A program made the position numbers and the translations under genes. Positions 10,226 to 21,135 of a DNA stretch of 64,000 nucleotides are shown piece by piece (the stretch's first letter is position 1; each line of letters starts with the position of its first letter). This DNA comes from Leuctra nigra (taxonomy: Eukaryota > Arthropoda > Insecta > Plecoptera > Leuctridae). The notes beneath the pieces are model-generated. The model was not told the DNA's origin. It made no database searches and worked only from the letters and a program-made list of their open reading frames with translations. The DNA lies in NCBI GenBank assembly GCA_934045905.1, contig OW203768.1, positions 3,934,316 through 3,998,315 of the forward strand. The letters are read 5' to 3'.

Positions 10226-10317
10226 CCTTGAAACTTGACACTCTGGAGAGATGCTGCCCTCTAGAGCTTTTGATACAAACTAGATTCTTGACAGATTGAT
10301 TTATTGCCGAATTATCC

Positions 10318-10548
10318 TATATAACCGAGGGTCTTTCTGTGCTAAGCACGAGATTGCTTGCAGCTCTCTGCTCTGTCTCTTCTCTCTCTTGGGAACCAAC
10401 TTGAATATGAGAGGAGACCTTTATAAATTGCTTATTTGAACTAAACTATTATTTAGACTTTTACTAAAGGTGAAGTTAGTTCCGAAATACTATTTTGAAA
10501 GGAACTTTAATCAATAAGTGTTTGTTAAATACGTGTGAAGATAATAAA
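10318..10548 (+). promoter_or_regulatory. TATA box and AATAAA pair, possible solo LTR core
   Basis: TATATAA at 10318-10324 is followed by a C/T-rich leader-like stretch, and AATAAA occurs at 10543-10548. A promoter and poly(A) signal about 230 bp apart with no coding frame between them is typical of an LTR. I could not define the termini, so this is only a suggestion. Confidence 0.22.
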
Positions 10549-11182
10549 CTTTAGTTCGTGATCCATCAAATTCAAGACTATTTAGTTGGAGTGTTCCTTA
10601 TCTCTATTCATCATCCCTTTCCCTATTGGACACAGATTATTTTACATTTCATTCTTAAAAAAGAGCTTCGACGCTAAAGCCTAATTTACAATTTACTAAA
10701 GCATAGAGTGATATTAATTCGCTCGACCCATCAAGCCCACATTCAAATTTCCCTCCCCTATTTTCGGCCATCACTCGGGACTTCTAACCACTGTGGGATT
10801 TCCCCTTACCCCATTGGTTAGTGGTGTCCCTGACAAAATACCCCTTTTCGGCCACTCTTAAGACCATCCTCCCCAAAATTTACAACTCAAAATTTACCCC
10901 TTCCCCTAAATTAAACCCCCTAAAGCTCGATCCTGTACAGCAGTCTTGTACAGTAGTACCGAATCATTATATAAAATCATTATGTAAGTTTCTTTGTCAT
11001 TCTCTCATAGCCAGTGACAACTCTTTGGATTGGTAGCTTGCTTGAGTCAACCTTTGTTTATAGGTGCTACTGTCAAGACTGTCTCTCCTGCAGTTAACTT
11101 GATATCTTACTACACAGTAGAAACATAGTTCACTTAGTATTTTATTCACGTCTCACATCAAACCAATGGGGGCTCATTTTGT
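10549..11182. other. Unassigned sequence
   Basis: Pyrimidine-rich tracts (10740-10920) and short open frames are present, with nothing I can assign. A short direct repeat (TGTACAG near 10932 and 10947) is visible. Confidence 0.4.
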
Positions 11183-11494
11183 TTGTGTGGAGAGAAAGAA
11201 AAGCAGATACAGGAAGGTGGGAAAAGTGATTGGGTCTGTGCGGACTGTGTTGAGGTTATGGGGCCCACTGAGAAGGCATTGCTGATGGGCAATATGAGAG
11301 AGGTAACAGCTAGTGAACTTGGTAAAAGCTTGGACAGCAAGAGGCAACCAGAGGTGATCAATCTGGAAGACGAGGAATGGGAGGACTGTATGAATATGAA
11401 GACTCCGAAAAAACATACAGAAAAAAGAAGTGTTATACGACATAAAATATCAACTTCGGGTCATACATTTTTGGATTTCTCAAGGTCGAATTAG
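11183..11494 (+). CDS. Open frame with a C-x2-C knuckle, unknown; may be an exon or element remnant
   Basis: About 100 codons are open, with CGEKEKQ near the start and VCADCVE about 16 residues later, which looks like half of a zinc-binding finger. No ATG opens the frame. A GTAAGT follows at 11493, so this could be an exon with a splice donor. Acidic NLEDEEWED precedes a basic tail. It could equally be a retroelement remnant. Confidence 0.22.
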   Translation: MCGEKEKQIQEGGKSDWVCADCVEVMGPTEKALLMGNMREVTASELGKSLDSKRQPEVINLEDEEWEDCMNMKTPKKHTEKRSVIRHKISTSGHTFLDFSRSN

Positions 11495-12007
11495 TAAGTA
11501 CACACATTTTCATGCTTGTATCAAAATGTGCACAATTGCTATACTAGTGAACTACTACAGGGTTGCATTCAAAATAGAGTGCCATGGAAAAAATGTGACT
11601 AAAATGTAATTTGCCACTCTCTTACTAATAAAGGCTCTGTTGACTGTACTTGCTGTAAAATCTTAAGATAATTGCATTTAAATCGAAGTGAAGTCATAAT
11701 ATTTGTTTCGAGAACTCTAAGCTAGGATAAATAGTCCTATTACCCATTATATCCAGAGAAAATTAATTTTATTAAACTATAAAGACGAGTTTTTATTTTT
11801 TATGTTATTTACCTGATCGGGCAAGGTAGGTGACATAACATTATACATAACTATTATATTTAGTATTTTCTCTGCTCTGCAAATTCTAATTTCATTCTTT
11901 CAATAATTTACTCAGGCTACGGTGCATTACCTCCCCACCTCATACGTGTCCTAAAACGCCTCTGCCAAAGACTTGTCCTACATAGCATCCTACAACGTAG
12001 ACCACAA
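11495..12007. other. Unassigned sequence
   Basis: AT-rich DNA with no supported gene. Confidence 0.4.
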
Positions 12008-12410
12008 CACCAACTCAACCGCCAGGCTACACGTATGCCCGGAGTTGGATGCTATAAGTATCACACCACAGTAGCAACATGGCTGGTCGCTAAGAAGACA
12101 TGTGAACAAGGGGGCGGTCATCTTGTGACAATAAACAACTGCTAGGCTACACGTATACCCGGACTTGGATGCTATAAGTATCACACCACAGTAGCAACAT
12201 GGCCGGTCGTTTTGTAGACAATATGTGTACAAGGGGGCGGTCATCTTGTCACCATAAACAGCGTTAAACCGCCACAACTGCCTCAACACATATATCAGGT
12301 GTTGGATGCTATAAGTATCATACCACAGCAGCAACATGGCCGGTCGCTAAGAATGCATGCGAGAAAGAGGAAAGTCACTTAGCGATAATAACAGTGTTAA
12401 ACCACCTCAA
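12008..12410 (+). pseudogene. Three tandem copies of a C-type lectin N-terminal exon
   Basis: Copies at about 12011-12145, 12146-12262 and 12263-12400 each encode the start of a C-type lectin domain: a P-G-(V/L)-G-C-Y-K-Y-H segment, then T-W-x-V-A-K and C-E-Q-x-G-G-H-L-V-T-I-N. Copy 1 reads through without interruption. Copy 2 breaks at VVL-stop. Copy 3 keeps G-C-Y-K-Y-H and C-E-K-E-x-S-H-L but changes frame upstream. In insects these motifs belong to secreted carbohydrate-binding lectins such as immulectins. The spacing of ~125-140 bp suggests repeated exon duplication. None shows a convincing complete domain. Confidence 0.7.
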
Positions 12411-12599
12411 CAGCCAAGCTACACACGTGTACCCGATAGCATATTTCCGAAAGTCAACCGATTTCAGCACCATGCAACTGAGCCACCCACGCCCCTGATA
12501 CTCTCCGACAGAGAAACATAAGCTTCTTTTTGTACTATCTTACAAGAAACATTCTCCCCATTCGCTTATTGCTGAATGTCAAAATTGATGTTAACAAAA

Positions 12600-12850
12600 G
12601 GGGAATCAATTGTACAGGAATAGGAATTTCACACCGCTGCAGCAACCTGGCCGGAAGCGAAGGATAAATGCGAAGAAGAGGGAGGTCATCTGGTGATTAT
12701 GAACAGTGTTAAACCGCCATCTTTCTGTCAGAATACACATGTATAACCGGTGTCGGTTGCTATAACTATCACACCGTAGCAACAACCTGGCCGGTAGCTA
12801 AGGAGCCATGTCAACATCTGGGATTTTGTGTTCTTCAGCCAGTCCAAAGA
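12600..12850 (+). pseudogene. Two more diverged C-type lectin exon copies
   Basis: The first copy (about 12625-12715) reads T-W-P-E-A-K-D-K-C-E-E-E-G-G-H-L-V-I-M-N-S in one frame. The second (12716-12850) repeats the VGCYNYH-like and WPVAKEPCQHLG elements with changes. Both follow the same order as the copies 500 bp upstream. They look like relics of the gene family from which the large downstream array also derives. Confidence 0.6.
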
Positions 12851-12975
12851 CCTTCCAAAAGAATAAGGAAGTGGATCTGCTGCACGAAGATTGGGAGGAT
12901 CTTCAGTCGACACGATGTCAATGTCATGTCTTGGCCATGGGGTAATGTCAGGGCCATGAGAAGTATTTTGTGGGT

Positions 12976-13604
12976 GAACAGGTATACTTCTATTAAGAAT
13001 ATGTGTTCAGCACTTTCATGGCTTAATGTTAAAGAACGTATTATCCTTAATACATTAACATTAATTTTTAAAATACATAAGGGCATTGCTCCAAATTATC
13101 TTTGTAAACAAATCACAATTATTAAGGATACTCATAATTACAATACAAGGTTAAAAGACAATACAATAATTCCAAAATCTTCATCTACATTTATAGACAA
13201 TACCATTTTTCATAAAGGTATTAGATTGTATAACCGCATCCCTATTACCATTAGAAATAGTGAGTCACCACATGAATTCAGAAAGGGATGTTGTAAATTC
13301 ATTAAAGAAAATAAGTTGTTATCGAAAACTGCGTATGGATTTTGGGACAATTTTTAACAAATAACTAGCAATATTACAAGCCTGCCTCTTATATTTCATT
13401 CTTTCTTTGACTGAATTTCCTTTTCATTTTTCATTATCTGCTGTTCCAATGTTATTTATGTATTTTATTGTATCTATGTATTTAACATTGATTGTATTGT
13501 GTTTTTGACAATGAATGTATGTTCAACTGTTTGAGTTTTATGTATTTATGTATATTTTAATAGCAGAACTGCTAAAAATTAAAATGAATCTAATCTAATC
13601 TAAT
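12976..13604 (+). mobile_element. 5'-truncated LINE 3' end with (AATCT)n tail
   Basis: The coding remnant (to 13357) carries the typical C-terminal pattern of LINE ORF2: L-x-x-I-F-K-I-H-K-G, H-N-Y-N-T-R, then G-I-R-L-Y-N-R-I-P and E-F-R-K. It is followed by a 3' UTR and three AATCT repeats. The short retroposons in this window carry the same TAATC-type tail, so this LINE group may supply their machinery. Insertion was into lectin-like sequence. Confidence 0.7.
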
Positions 13605-13700
13605 GTCTGGCGAAGGTATTCTGTGGGATGTAGTTGGGGTCATGGCTTGTGACGGTTTGTAAAACACACCCTCCATCATAATTCATCACCAGAAGCTGCA

Positions 13701-13726
13701 TACGGTTGTTCTATTGAACAACCGTA
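13701..13726. repeat. Perfect 11-bp inverted repeat with 4-nt loop
   Basis: TACGGTTGTTC and GAACAACCGTA flank TATT, followed at once by an A-rich run. It lies 19 bp before the left edge of array unit U0. Confidence 0.75.
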
Positions 13727-13744
13727 AAAAATGAAGTTTTTATT

Positions 13745-13905
13745 ATATTAGCGGTCACTTGGTCATACTCAACAGTGAAGCCGAGTCCAAGGCGATTCCA
13801 ACACAATGTAAAAAGACCTGGACATCGAACACTTTGGGTCGGGATCAGAGAGTTCCTGACTAAACAACACGACTTCTACTCGGAGGCGAGTCACGTCAAA
13901 TAGAA
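13745..13905 (+). pseudogene. C-type lectin exon remnant in U0
   Basis: The frame G-H-L-V-I-L-N-S-E-A-E-S-K-A-I-P-T-Q continues into C-K-K-T-W-T-S-N-T and then leaves the lectin frame because of an extra T in ACTTTGGG. Units U1-U7 have ACTTGGG, which reads T-W-V-G-I-R-E there. The motifs are the central part of a CTLD (GGHL..I.S and WVGI). Confidence 0.65.
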
Positions 13906-13931
13906 CATCAAACGTAACAACCACCGTCTTT

Positions 13932-14192
13932 GTGAATACACATCTCACAAGGAAGTGTGGGTTTTTCGAAGGAACTTCTCTTCGAAGGAGTAGTCGTAGA
14001 AAATCCAACAAATGGATCATGAATTATGGCACCTACACAATATCTGAGATGAAGCGTATAGTAACAAAGCATGGACCAGCACTTCTCACATCACTCTACT
14101 ATATCACGGAGTGGCAGCCGAAAATGGAAGAAATGGAAGATAACCTTTTCAAGGTTTTCATACCAAAAAGATTCACTAATAATCAAAGATGA
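13932..14192 (+). CDS. Conserved ~80-codon ORF, U0 copy
   Basis: The frame ends NNQR-stop and contains KWIMNYGTYTISEMKRI and EWQPKMEEMEDNLFKVFIP. In U0 it runs from the preceding sequence as 86 codons and has Thr and Leu where array copies have Ser and His. No domain is recognised. Retention of the frame across all seven copies, including this diverged one, hints at past selection or recent amplification. Confidence 0.4.
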   Translation: MNTHLTRKCGFFEGTSLRRSSRRKSNKWIMNYGTYTISEMKRIVTKHGPALLTSLYYITEWQPKMEEMEDNLFKVFIPKRFTNNQR

Positions 14193-14737
14193 TGATTTGA
14201 AAGTAATAAATAATGTTAAGAATACGTATAGACAACACGGTGGATAGGACGAATTTCAAAGATATTTATTAAACCTGAGAAAACAGTGAATTCCACATTT
14301 CAATTTATTTTAGAAGAAAAAAAGGAGCCTTGCTGGAGTCTTTTTATAAATGAAAAGTAGCTAACATCGAGCTCATTTGGACTGATAAGAGCTAGAGGAC
14401 CGATTACCGTTTTCCTTTGTTCATTTCGTAAACGTTTTAATTCAACCGAGTCATTTATTACAAACATTTCAACTTCTGTACTAAATTCATCGAATTCATC
14501 GTATTATGTGATATCATTTTTATTTATGGTGATTAAGATTAATTATTTTAGAAATATAATATTATGTGTTTTTAATTACATTTGCTGTCATTCACTAATA
14601 GTCTTCTTATTGTTGTTTAAGATAGTACTGTCATTTTATATTTTCAATTGTCTTTTTTTTTTTTTTTTTTTTTGGTTATTGTTAAGGTGCGTCGACATCT
14701 AAGGTCATTTAGCACCTATCCCTATATGATTAAAACT

Positions 14738-17700
14738 TTAAATTTTGTCCATAAAATTAGAAACTTTTAAAAACTTGAAGAGCTTGTCTATTTCTTCAGG
14801 CGAGTCTGACAGTACTTTACTAAGACAATCTCCCATTGACAGTTGGTTCCTTAATTGGTTAAAATGTTGGCAGTCGATAAGTATGTGGCGAACCGTTAAA
14901 ACTATATCACAATGTTCACACTTAGGAGGGACTTTTTCAGGGGAGAACAGATATGCATGTGTAACACGTGTGTGGCCTATTCTCAGACGAGTGAGTACTA
15001 CTTCTTCTCGTCTGCAGCGACGAGCTGAAGAATCCCATGATTCCACTGTAGGCTTAATTTCCTTCAGCTTGTTGCTTGTTTCTGAGTCCCATATATTTTG
15101 GAATTTTTCCCTGAATAAGGATTTGAAATGGTGTTTCAAATCACCGGTTGTTATTCGTGTGTCATCGATGTCGGTCTTATCCGTGGCTTCTTTTGCTGCT
15201 CGATCAGCAAGCTCATTTCCTTTAATGCCACAATGTCCAGGAATCCAACATAAAACAATTCTGACTTCCTGCGATTCCAGGGTGGTTAGAAGGATTTGTA
15301 TTTCCTGGACAAGGAATTCAGTGGGGAACAGGTATTTAATAGCCTGGATCGAGCTAAGGGAGTCACTAAAGATTAAAAACGACTTTTCCTGTCTCCCCTT
15401 AATATGTTGTAGCGCTTTTAAGATGGCGTACAATTCTGCATTGTACACACTACATAGTCGGTCCAGTTTGAAACTATATGCCACGTTTGGTCTTGAGATA
15501 AATGCACATCCAACAGCGTCATTTATTCTCGAACCATCCGTGTAGTAGGAGATAAAACCCTCGTAGTTACGGCATATTTGCCTGTAGTATTGTTGATATA
15601 CTACTGGACTTGTGCATTGCTTGTCTAAAGCAGTCAAGTCTGTAATGCATACAGGTTGTGACATGAGCCAAGGCGGTAACTTGCTAAACTGAATAGGGTA
15701 CACTCTTGGTATCCTAAATTTAGTCTCAATTAAGAGATGCGATAACCGAATGCCAGTGGGCAACGTAGACGACGGTCTTGCATTGTACAGTGGCTCAAAT
15801 CTCGGTGAAAACATCGGTTGGAATGTAGGATGTTTCTTTATACCATATATTTTAGATGCCGCGCTGCCAAGAAGGTATTGTCTTCGTACTGCAAGAGGCG
15901 GTTCCCCTGACTCGCAATATATGCTCTCGATGCGGCTGGTACGAAGTGCTCCTGTGGCTAGTCTAATACCTGCATTATGGACGGTGTTAAGAGGTTTCAA
16001 GTAACTGTTCCTAGCAGAATCATAGACTACACTACCATAATCTAGCTTTGATCGTATCAGTGATCTGTAAATTCGTAGCATGGTGGTTCGATCTGCACCC
16101 CAGTTTGACCCGCTTGTATCGCATTAGATTCAGGTTCTTGCTACATTTACTTTTCAGTTCTGAAATATGAGCTTTCCAATTAAGTTTGGTATCGAATCGT
16201 AGGCCCAAGAACCTGGCAGATAAAGCAAAGGATAACTGTTCGCCTCCAAGGAATAAATCCGGTTGAGGAAAAAGCCCCCGTATGCGAGTGAAATGCATAC
16301 AAGTAGTTTTTGTTGATGAGAACTTAAACCCCGTCCGAGAAGCCCATTTTTCTAACTTGTTAATTGTAACCTGAATTTGTCGGGATGCAATCGCTAATCT
16401 GGATGATTTAAAACAAATCGCTAGATCATCGACAAAAAGGGACGAGAATACAGAGGACGGTACACATTTCACAATATCATTGATTGCAATAGCGAAGAGA
16501 GTTACACTGAGAACGGATCCTTGTGGAATTCCGTTTTCTTGCACGTAGCTTTCTGACATTGCGCTTCCTATGCGGACCCTAAAACTTCTAGATGACATAA
16601 AATTCTCAATAAATCTGGGGAGATGACCTTTTAGACCCCATGATCTTAACTTTTGCAAGATATTATGTCGCCAAGTGGTGTCATACGCCTTCTCCAAGTC
16701 AAAGTATACAGCCACTACATGTTGTTTGGTAAGAAAGGCATCTTGGAGGTAGCTTTCCATCCTTATTAAATGGTCAAGTGTACTGCGGTTCTTCCTAAAT
16801 CCCGATTGTACTGTACATATTAGATTGTGACGTTCTAGGAACCAAATTAGGCGACTGTTTATCATTTTTTCCATTACCTTACACAAACAGCTTGTAAGGG
16901 ATATAGGCCTGTAGCTGGATGGATCTTTTTTGTCCTTTCCAGGTTTGTATATAGGTACTTGGACGGCTTCTCTCCATTGTGCTGGGAATGTGTCAGTCAC
17001 CCAGATATGGTTGTACATCTCCAGGAGTAGATCTTTATCTCTCGAGAGGAGGTGCTTGATGAAAGAGCTGTGAATCCTATCTGCCCCTGGGGATGTATTT
17101 TTCGATCAGTCAATCGCTACGTCAAGCTCCCTTCTAGTGAAGGGAGCATTGAAGCTTTCTGAATTACTAGAAGTAAAGTCCATTATCTTGGACTCCTCTA
17201 CTCGTTTGATTTGCTGGAATGATGCTGGATAGTGTTCAGAGCTGGAAATATCCCGAAAGTGTTCGCCCATAACGTTGGCTATTTCTTCTTTTTCCACCAC
17301 AATATTTCCATTCTTAATCAACCCGGAGATGGAGCAGGTTTTGTATTTGCCATCAATCTTCTTGACCCGCTTCCAGACCTTGGCTGATGGAGTAAATTGG
17401 TTGATGCCTGACACATAGTTAGCCCAAGATTGACGTTTCGATTCCTTAATTGTACGACGAGCTTTAGCCCGCAAAATCTTGAAACTACTCAAGTTGTCAT
17501 CTGTGGGATGCCGACAGAACTTCCTCATTGCACGTTTCCTATTGCGAATGGCTTCCTTGCATTCTCTGTTCCACCAAGGGACTGGGATATGACGCGGGTT
17601 TGGGGATGTTTGAGGAACGCTTTTTTCCGCCGCTGCAATAATGCTGTTCGTGACAGATGTAACTTTTCCATCGGTGTTGGTTTCCTGTGTTGAGTCAGTC

Positions 17701-18379
17701 AGATCCGCCGACAAAGAGAAGAGATCCCAGTTCGCGCCGCGAATGTTCCAGTGCACACATCTCGTTTCGGGTTCAATGTCGGTGGTGAGATTAATGTTAA
17801 GAGGGAAGTGATCACTTCCACATAGATCCTTGTGTACTGAAAATTCAACATGAGGGGCAAATGACGGTGTACAAATACATAGGTCTAGTGCTGAAAATTC
17901 TCCGTTGTATGCGTTAAACCTTGTCATGTTTCCGTCGTTTTTAATAACTAGATTATTTGAATCAAACACTTCCTCCAGAAGTGTTCCTCTACTATTTGTA
18001 ATGTCGGTATAGTGTCCCCATATTTGACTGTGGGCATTAAAGTCACAAAACATAGGGTCTAGGCAGTTGGTCTAATAGATTCTGAATATTAGCTCTGGTG
18101 ACAGGAGCCCATTCTGGAAGATAAACGTTACAGAACGTGACAGGCTGCGGAACATGAATGACTTTCTGCAACCGCAGTAAGTACACCTCCCCGAGCTCTG
18201 TTTCCGGTCAAATCATCAAACCTATATAGATTGTAGTTCCTCCAGACAGGGCTATCCGTTTCTTTCAGGTGGGTTTCTTGTAAGAAAACACATATAGGCT
18301 TCAGTTCCGATATTAGAACCTTAAGCTCTTCCTTGTGCACAGTTAGGCCGTTGCAATTCCATTGAAAGAGAGCAGCCAT
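14738..18379 (-). pseudogene. LINE ORF2: endonuclease, reverse transcriptase, RNase H (disrupted)
   Basis: Domain order is AP-type endonuclease (18379 to ~17650; FQWNCNGL, FLQETHL, FCDFNAHSQIWG), RT (about 17018-16200; FVDD for the usual FADD), and RNase H (about 15545-15150; YTDGS, SDSLSS, WIPGHCGIKGNELADRA). The lesions I see are a shortened region with frame change after GGVLTAV near 18160, a frame change near 18065, an in-frame TGA at 17106, and a frame change near 16105. The ATG overlaps the ORF1 stop as TAATG. The protein would nick DNA and prime reverse transcription, but this copy cannot make it whole. Confidence 0.9.
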
Positions 18380-20097
18380 TATACAATATTGATATTTTCT
18401 ACGTTCTCACTGGAACTAGCCAGTGCATCCTCCTCTTCGTCGCCATCTGTCTCCATGTCTGAGCCCGACGGCATGCTCCCAGTTGCAACATAGTATTCAT
18501 GATCTCTTCTGATTTTTGAAATAAGCCGTTTCACTCTTTCATTTATAGCCCTCACTGGCTTAATGCTCGGTTTTATGGCCTCAAGCATAGCAAGGAATCT
18601 GGGTGTATCCTCAGTGTACTTTAATGATACCCTGTATGGCTTTGGGCTTCCCCTTACTTCTGTCAGGAAGCTGACCAGGGACTCACATGAGATGACATTA
18701 TTCTCTCTGCTCCGAAGAACTTCATAGGTCTCAGGCGGAAGTGTAACTGGATTCTCATCAGCTACCTCTTCTACATTAACTCTACACCTTTTCCGTGTTC
18801 GCCTTTTCTCAGATGTAGGTTGCGGCGCTGTGCTTTCTTTACCTACATCTTGGGATAGTTCAAATGTGACTATTTCCTCCGAAGACTGACCATAACTGGC
18901 AGGAGTCTTTCTCTTTTCAGCTGGACCCTCCTGATCTTGCACTACAATAATTGTACTAGGCTCTTTAGCCATGCAGTTCCGAGCCAAGTGCCCTTTGCCA
19001 CGGCACTTGAAGCACTTGAGATCGTCGAAGGTTAGGAAAATACGGACCTTGTCGCCGTCATAGTCAACCAGTACAGAGTCCGGTAGTTGCCGGTTCTCCA
19101 CTGGAACGACAAATATCTGGCGGCGGAAACTCAGAATATGGCCTAAATCGGTTTCAGTTCCACCCAATCCTATGTAGCTCATGGGGGATACAATACGTGC
19201 AACGGACGCTAACATGTTTTCTATGATGTGATGCGGAATGTGTGGTGGAACATTGGAGAGAACGAGACGTTCTGCCTTGGTAATGTATCGACGCGCTTGT
19301 AGGAATTAATCATTTATGGTGACTCCTCCGTGGAGGTCCATAAACTTATTCACCATTTCCACACTTCCCAGATAGAAACATACGCGTCCCTGTGACATAC
19401 GGGACGCAAAGATAATGTTCTTGCCACCAATGATGTCAGCAAGAGCCCTTGTATACTGATGTATAGTTATCCCTTCAATAGCCTGCATAAGGATTGCCTG
19501 TTCTTTGGTAGGGACAGCTGTTGGAATCACAGGATGTGTTGCTCTGCCAGGTGTTCGTCGAGTTTGGGGCGACTGAATCGAAACTTGGCCTAAGGCCTGA
19601 GCCATGGTCTTCTGTGAAATTGCTCTATTGTAGAACACGGTCTTTTCTGGTCCCGATTCACGGGAAGAAGGGGAAGAATCAGGTTGTGACCCTGGTTCAT
19701 AAGGCGTGGGATTAATGTTCCCCGCTTGATCGGTATGCAATAGTGTTAAGAGTTCTGGTGGAATGTTGTTGGAATTATCACAGGGTAGTTCAATGGTCTC
19801 GGAAGATAGAGATGAACGCCTCTTCTGTTCATATCTCAGTGGCAAAATCGTCGAGTTACTCTCGATCTCTTTAATTGGATTGGAATTGTTTGGGACAGAA
19901 ACAATTCCACTTGGTTTCGAACTATTGTGACCAGATACAAGTGTGTTGGACTTGGCGTTGCCCTTCTGCTGGCCAGAAGGTGCCAACGGCTTGTTTTTTC
20001 CCATTGAATCTTTACGTCCCCTGATGCCAGAAGACGTTGTTTCCTCTATGTTTCCGCGGTTTAATATAACCTTCTTGTTACTTTGGCTACTGCTCAT
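18379..20097 (-). pseudogene. LINE ORF1, nucleic-acid-binding protein (one nonsense codon)
   Basis: I start it at MSSSQSNKK (20097); the frame is open further upstream. It is Ser/Pro rich at first, then has a folded section, a single CCHC knuckle (C-F-K-C-R-G-K-G-H-L-A-R-N-C near 18990), and an acidic end. One TAA at 19306-19308 splits it; sequence before and after is in the same frame. ORF1 proteins of this group coat element RNA. Confidence 0.85.
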
Positions 20098-20493
20098 TGC
20101 GCTAGCTAATGAGTACAGTAAAACAAAACAAATCAAAAATAATAAATTAGGGGATTCGTAGAGCCTAGGCAGAATAGGCAAAACGAGAAGTAAGCTGTTA
20201 AAGCCTGGCCTTCCCAGGCCAGCTAATGATAAACCGCTGTAAAATACCTCCCTGACTCGCAGCAAGTGTGTATTTACGTTGAAAATACAACAGGTTTATC
20301 TTCAAAAAACCAATAAAAAAGAAAAATTCGAACAAAGTAACTACACCATAAGAGGAAGAAGAATATTCTACATAAGTAGAATGGTTTAAGCAAAAGAAAA
20401 CACTTTAATTAATATTATAATAAACTAATCTAAACCTAAACAGTATGTGAATAAGTCACCGCTAAGTTCAGTCGAGACGAGAGCTGATCGAAA

Positions 20494-20500
20494 CACGTCC
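20494..20500 (-). promoter_or_regulatory. DPE-like element in the LINE internal promoter
   Basis: GGACGTG lies 30-36 nt from the 5' end of the element on its own strand. Internal promoters of arthropod non-LTR elements commonly use a downstream promoter element (RGWCGTG) at about +28. The two-base offset could reflect extra 5' bases added on insertion. Confidence 0.35.
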
Positions 20501-20543
20501 GTCCGCTTCAACAGTCAACAACCGAATCCTTTCAATTGTCATT

Positions 20544-20936
20544 TTGGAGGAGATCTTGACCCGCCTAGAGACAGTACTGACGTCGGGAGCTGAAAGCGTG
20601 AACTTTGCCATCTTCCAGTACTCTGGGTTCAACCCAGCTCAGTTTGCAACCCACATGAAAGATCTGTGGTTCACCCAAAAGGACCTGGAGATGAAGGGCC
20701 CTAGCCATGCAATCAATGCACTGATGCTTGGGGCTTGTGGGGCGATGAGGGGGTCTCAGATTGATAAGATTATCAAAAAGTCTAATCTCTTGGCAAGGCA
20801 GTTCCTTATGAGGATGAAGGTGACCTATGGCATTGAAAAGAGCGGAACTGACAACGGCCTGTTAAAACAGCTTTTAGTTGTTAACCAAATATTTTCTTGC
20901 TGTTTGGTATTCTGTGTTTTTCCAATTGTAATTTAA
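20544..20936 (+). CDS. Bunyavirus nucleoprotein-like ORF, U1 (uninterrupted copy)
   Basis: About 130 codons are open with no ATG at the head; the first Met in frame is in HMKDLW. Visible features are F-Q-Y-S-G-F-N-P, then an alanine-rich helix, R-G-S-Q-I-D-K-I-I-K-K-S, and Y-G-I-E-K-S-G-T-D-N. This order (Y-x-G-F, RG-x-x-x-x-KM/I-x-K, then a YG-x-x-x-x-G block) resembles the nucleoprotein of phenuivirid bunyaviruses. The match is by pattern only. The last ~20 codons look unrelated and hydrophobic. TTTTGGAG before the frame could be a splice acceptor. Such endogenous copies are known in arthropod genomes. Here Cys keeps the frame open where most other units have a stop. Confidence 0.45.
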   Translation: MEEILTRLETVLTSGAESVNFAIFQYSGFNPAQFATHMKDLWFTQKDLEMKGPSHAINALMLGACGAMRGSQIDKIIKKSNLLARQFLMRMKVTYGIEKSGTDNGLLKQLLVVNQIFSCCLVFCVFPIVI

Positions 20937-20953
20937 GGGAAAAAGCCCTTTCT

Positions 20954-20960
20954 TATATAA
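20954..20960 (+). promoter_or_regulatory. TATA box upstream of the hydrophobic ORF (U1)
   Basis: TATATAA lies about 175 bp before the ATG of the signal-peptide-like ORF and is followed by an A run. The same motif recurs in every unit with this segment, for example near 24613, 28272, 36012 and 42294. No transcript evidence is available. Confidence 0.28.
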
Positions 20961-21135
20961 AAAAAAATGCCAGCATGATCTGCATTCATCATTTAAAGAT
21001 ATTCAGAATAATCCATGGTTATTGTCAAGATATAATTGGTGATAAAAGTTTGTGGTCCAAGTTTATTGTAGATTTATTTATTAAGCGGGACCTTAATTAT
21101 ATTGAGATAACAAATGTGTACATTTGCATATATTA

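Larger units (their letters stand above)
13745..14652 (+). repeat. Array unit U0, partial and diverged
   Basis: The sequence matches units U1-U6 from the lectin GGHLVILN segment through the ~80-codon ORF to TTTCAATTGTC, with clear divergence. It lacks the 457-bp retroposon between CTGGACATCGA and ACACTT, so it has an empty site there. A LINE interrupts it at 14652 and the array resumes at 20530. Confidence 0.88.
14653..20529 (-). mobile_element. Nearly full-length I-group non-LTR retrotransposon
   Basis: The element is 5877 bp on the minus strand, with a 21-nt poly(A) tail (T run at 14653-14673). An 11-bp target-site duplication TTTCAATTGTC lies at 14642-14652 and 20530-20540. It has ORF1 with a CCHC knuckle and ORF2 with endonuclease, RT and RNase H. 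The RNase H domain places it near the I/LOA group rather than jockey. A few lesions disable both ORFs. It landed between U0 and U1 of the array, at the start of the nucleoprotein-like segment. Confidence 0.92.

Noticed and set aside
12976..13627. Similar GTATT(T/C)TGTGGG on both sides as the LINE target duplication
   Set aside because: The right copy lies a dozen bases beyond the tail and has a mismatch; it may be shared lectin-exon sequence instead.
14745..15545. 266-codon plus-strand ORF opposite LINE ORF2
   Set aside because: It is a mirror frame of the RNase H region; the minus strand has the recognisable protein.
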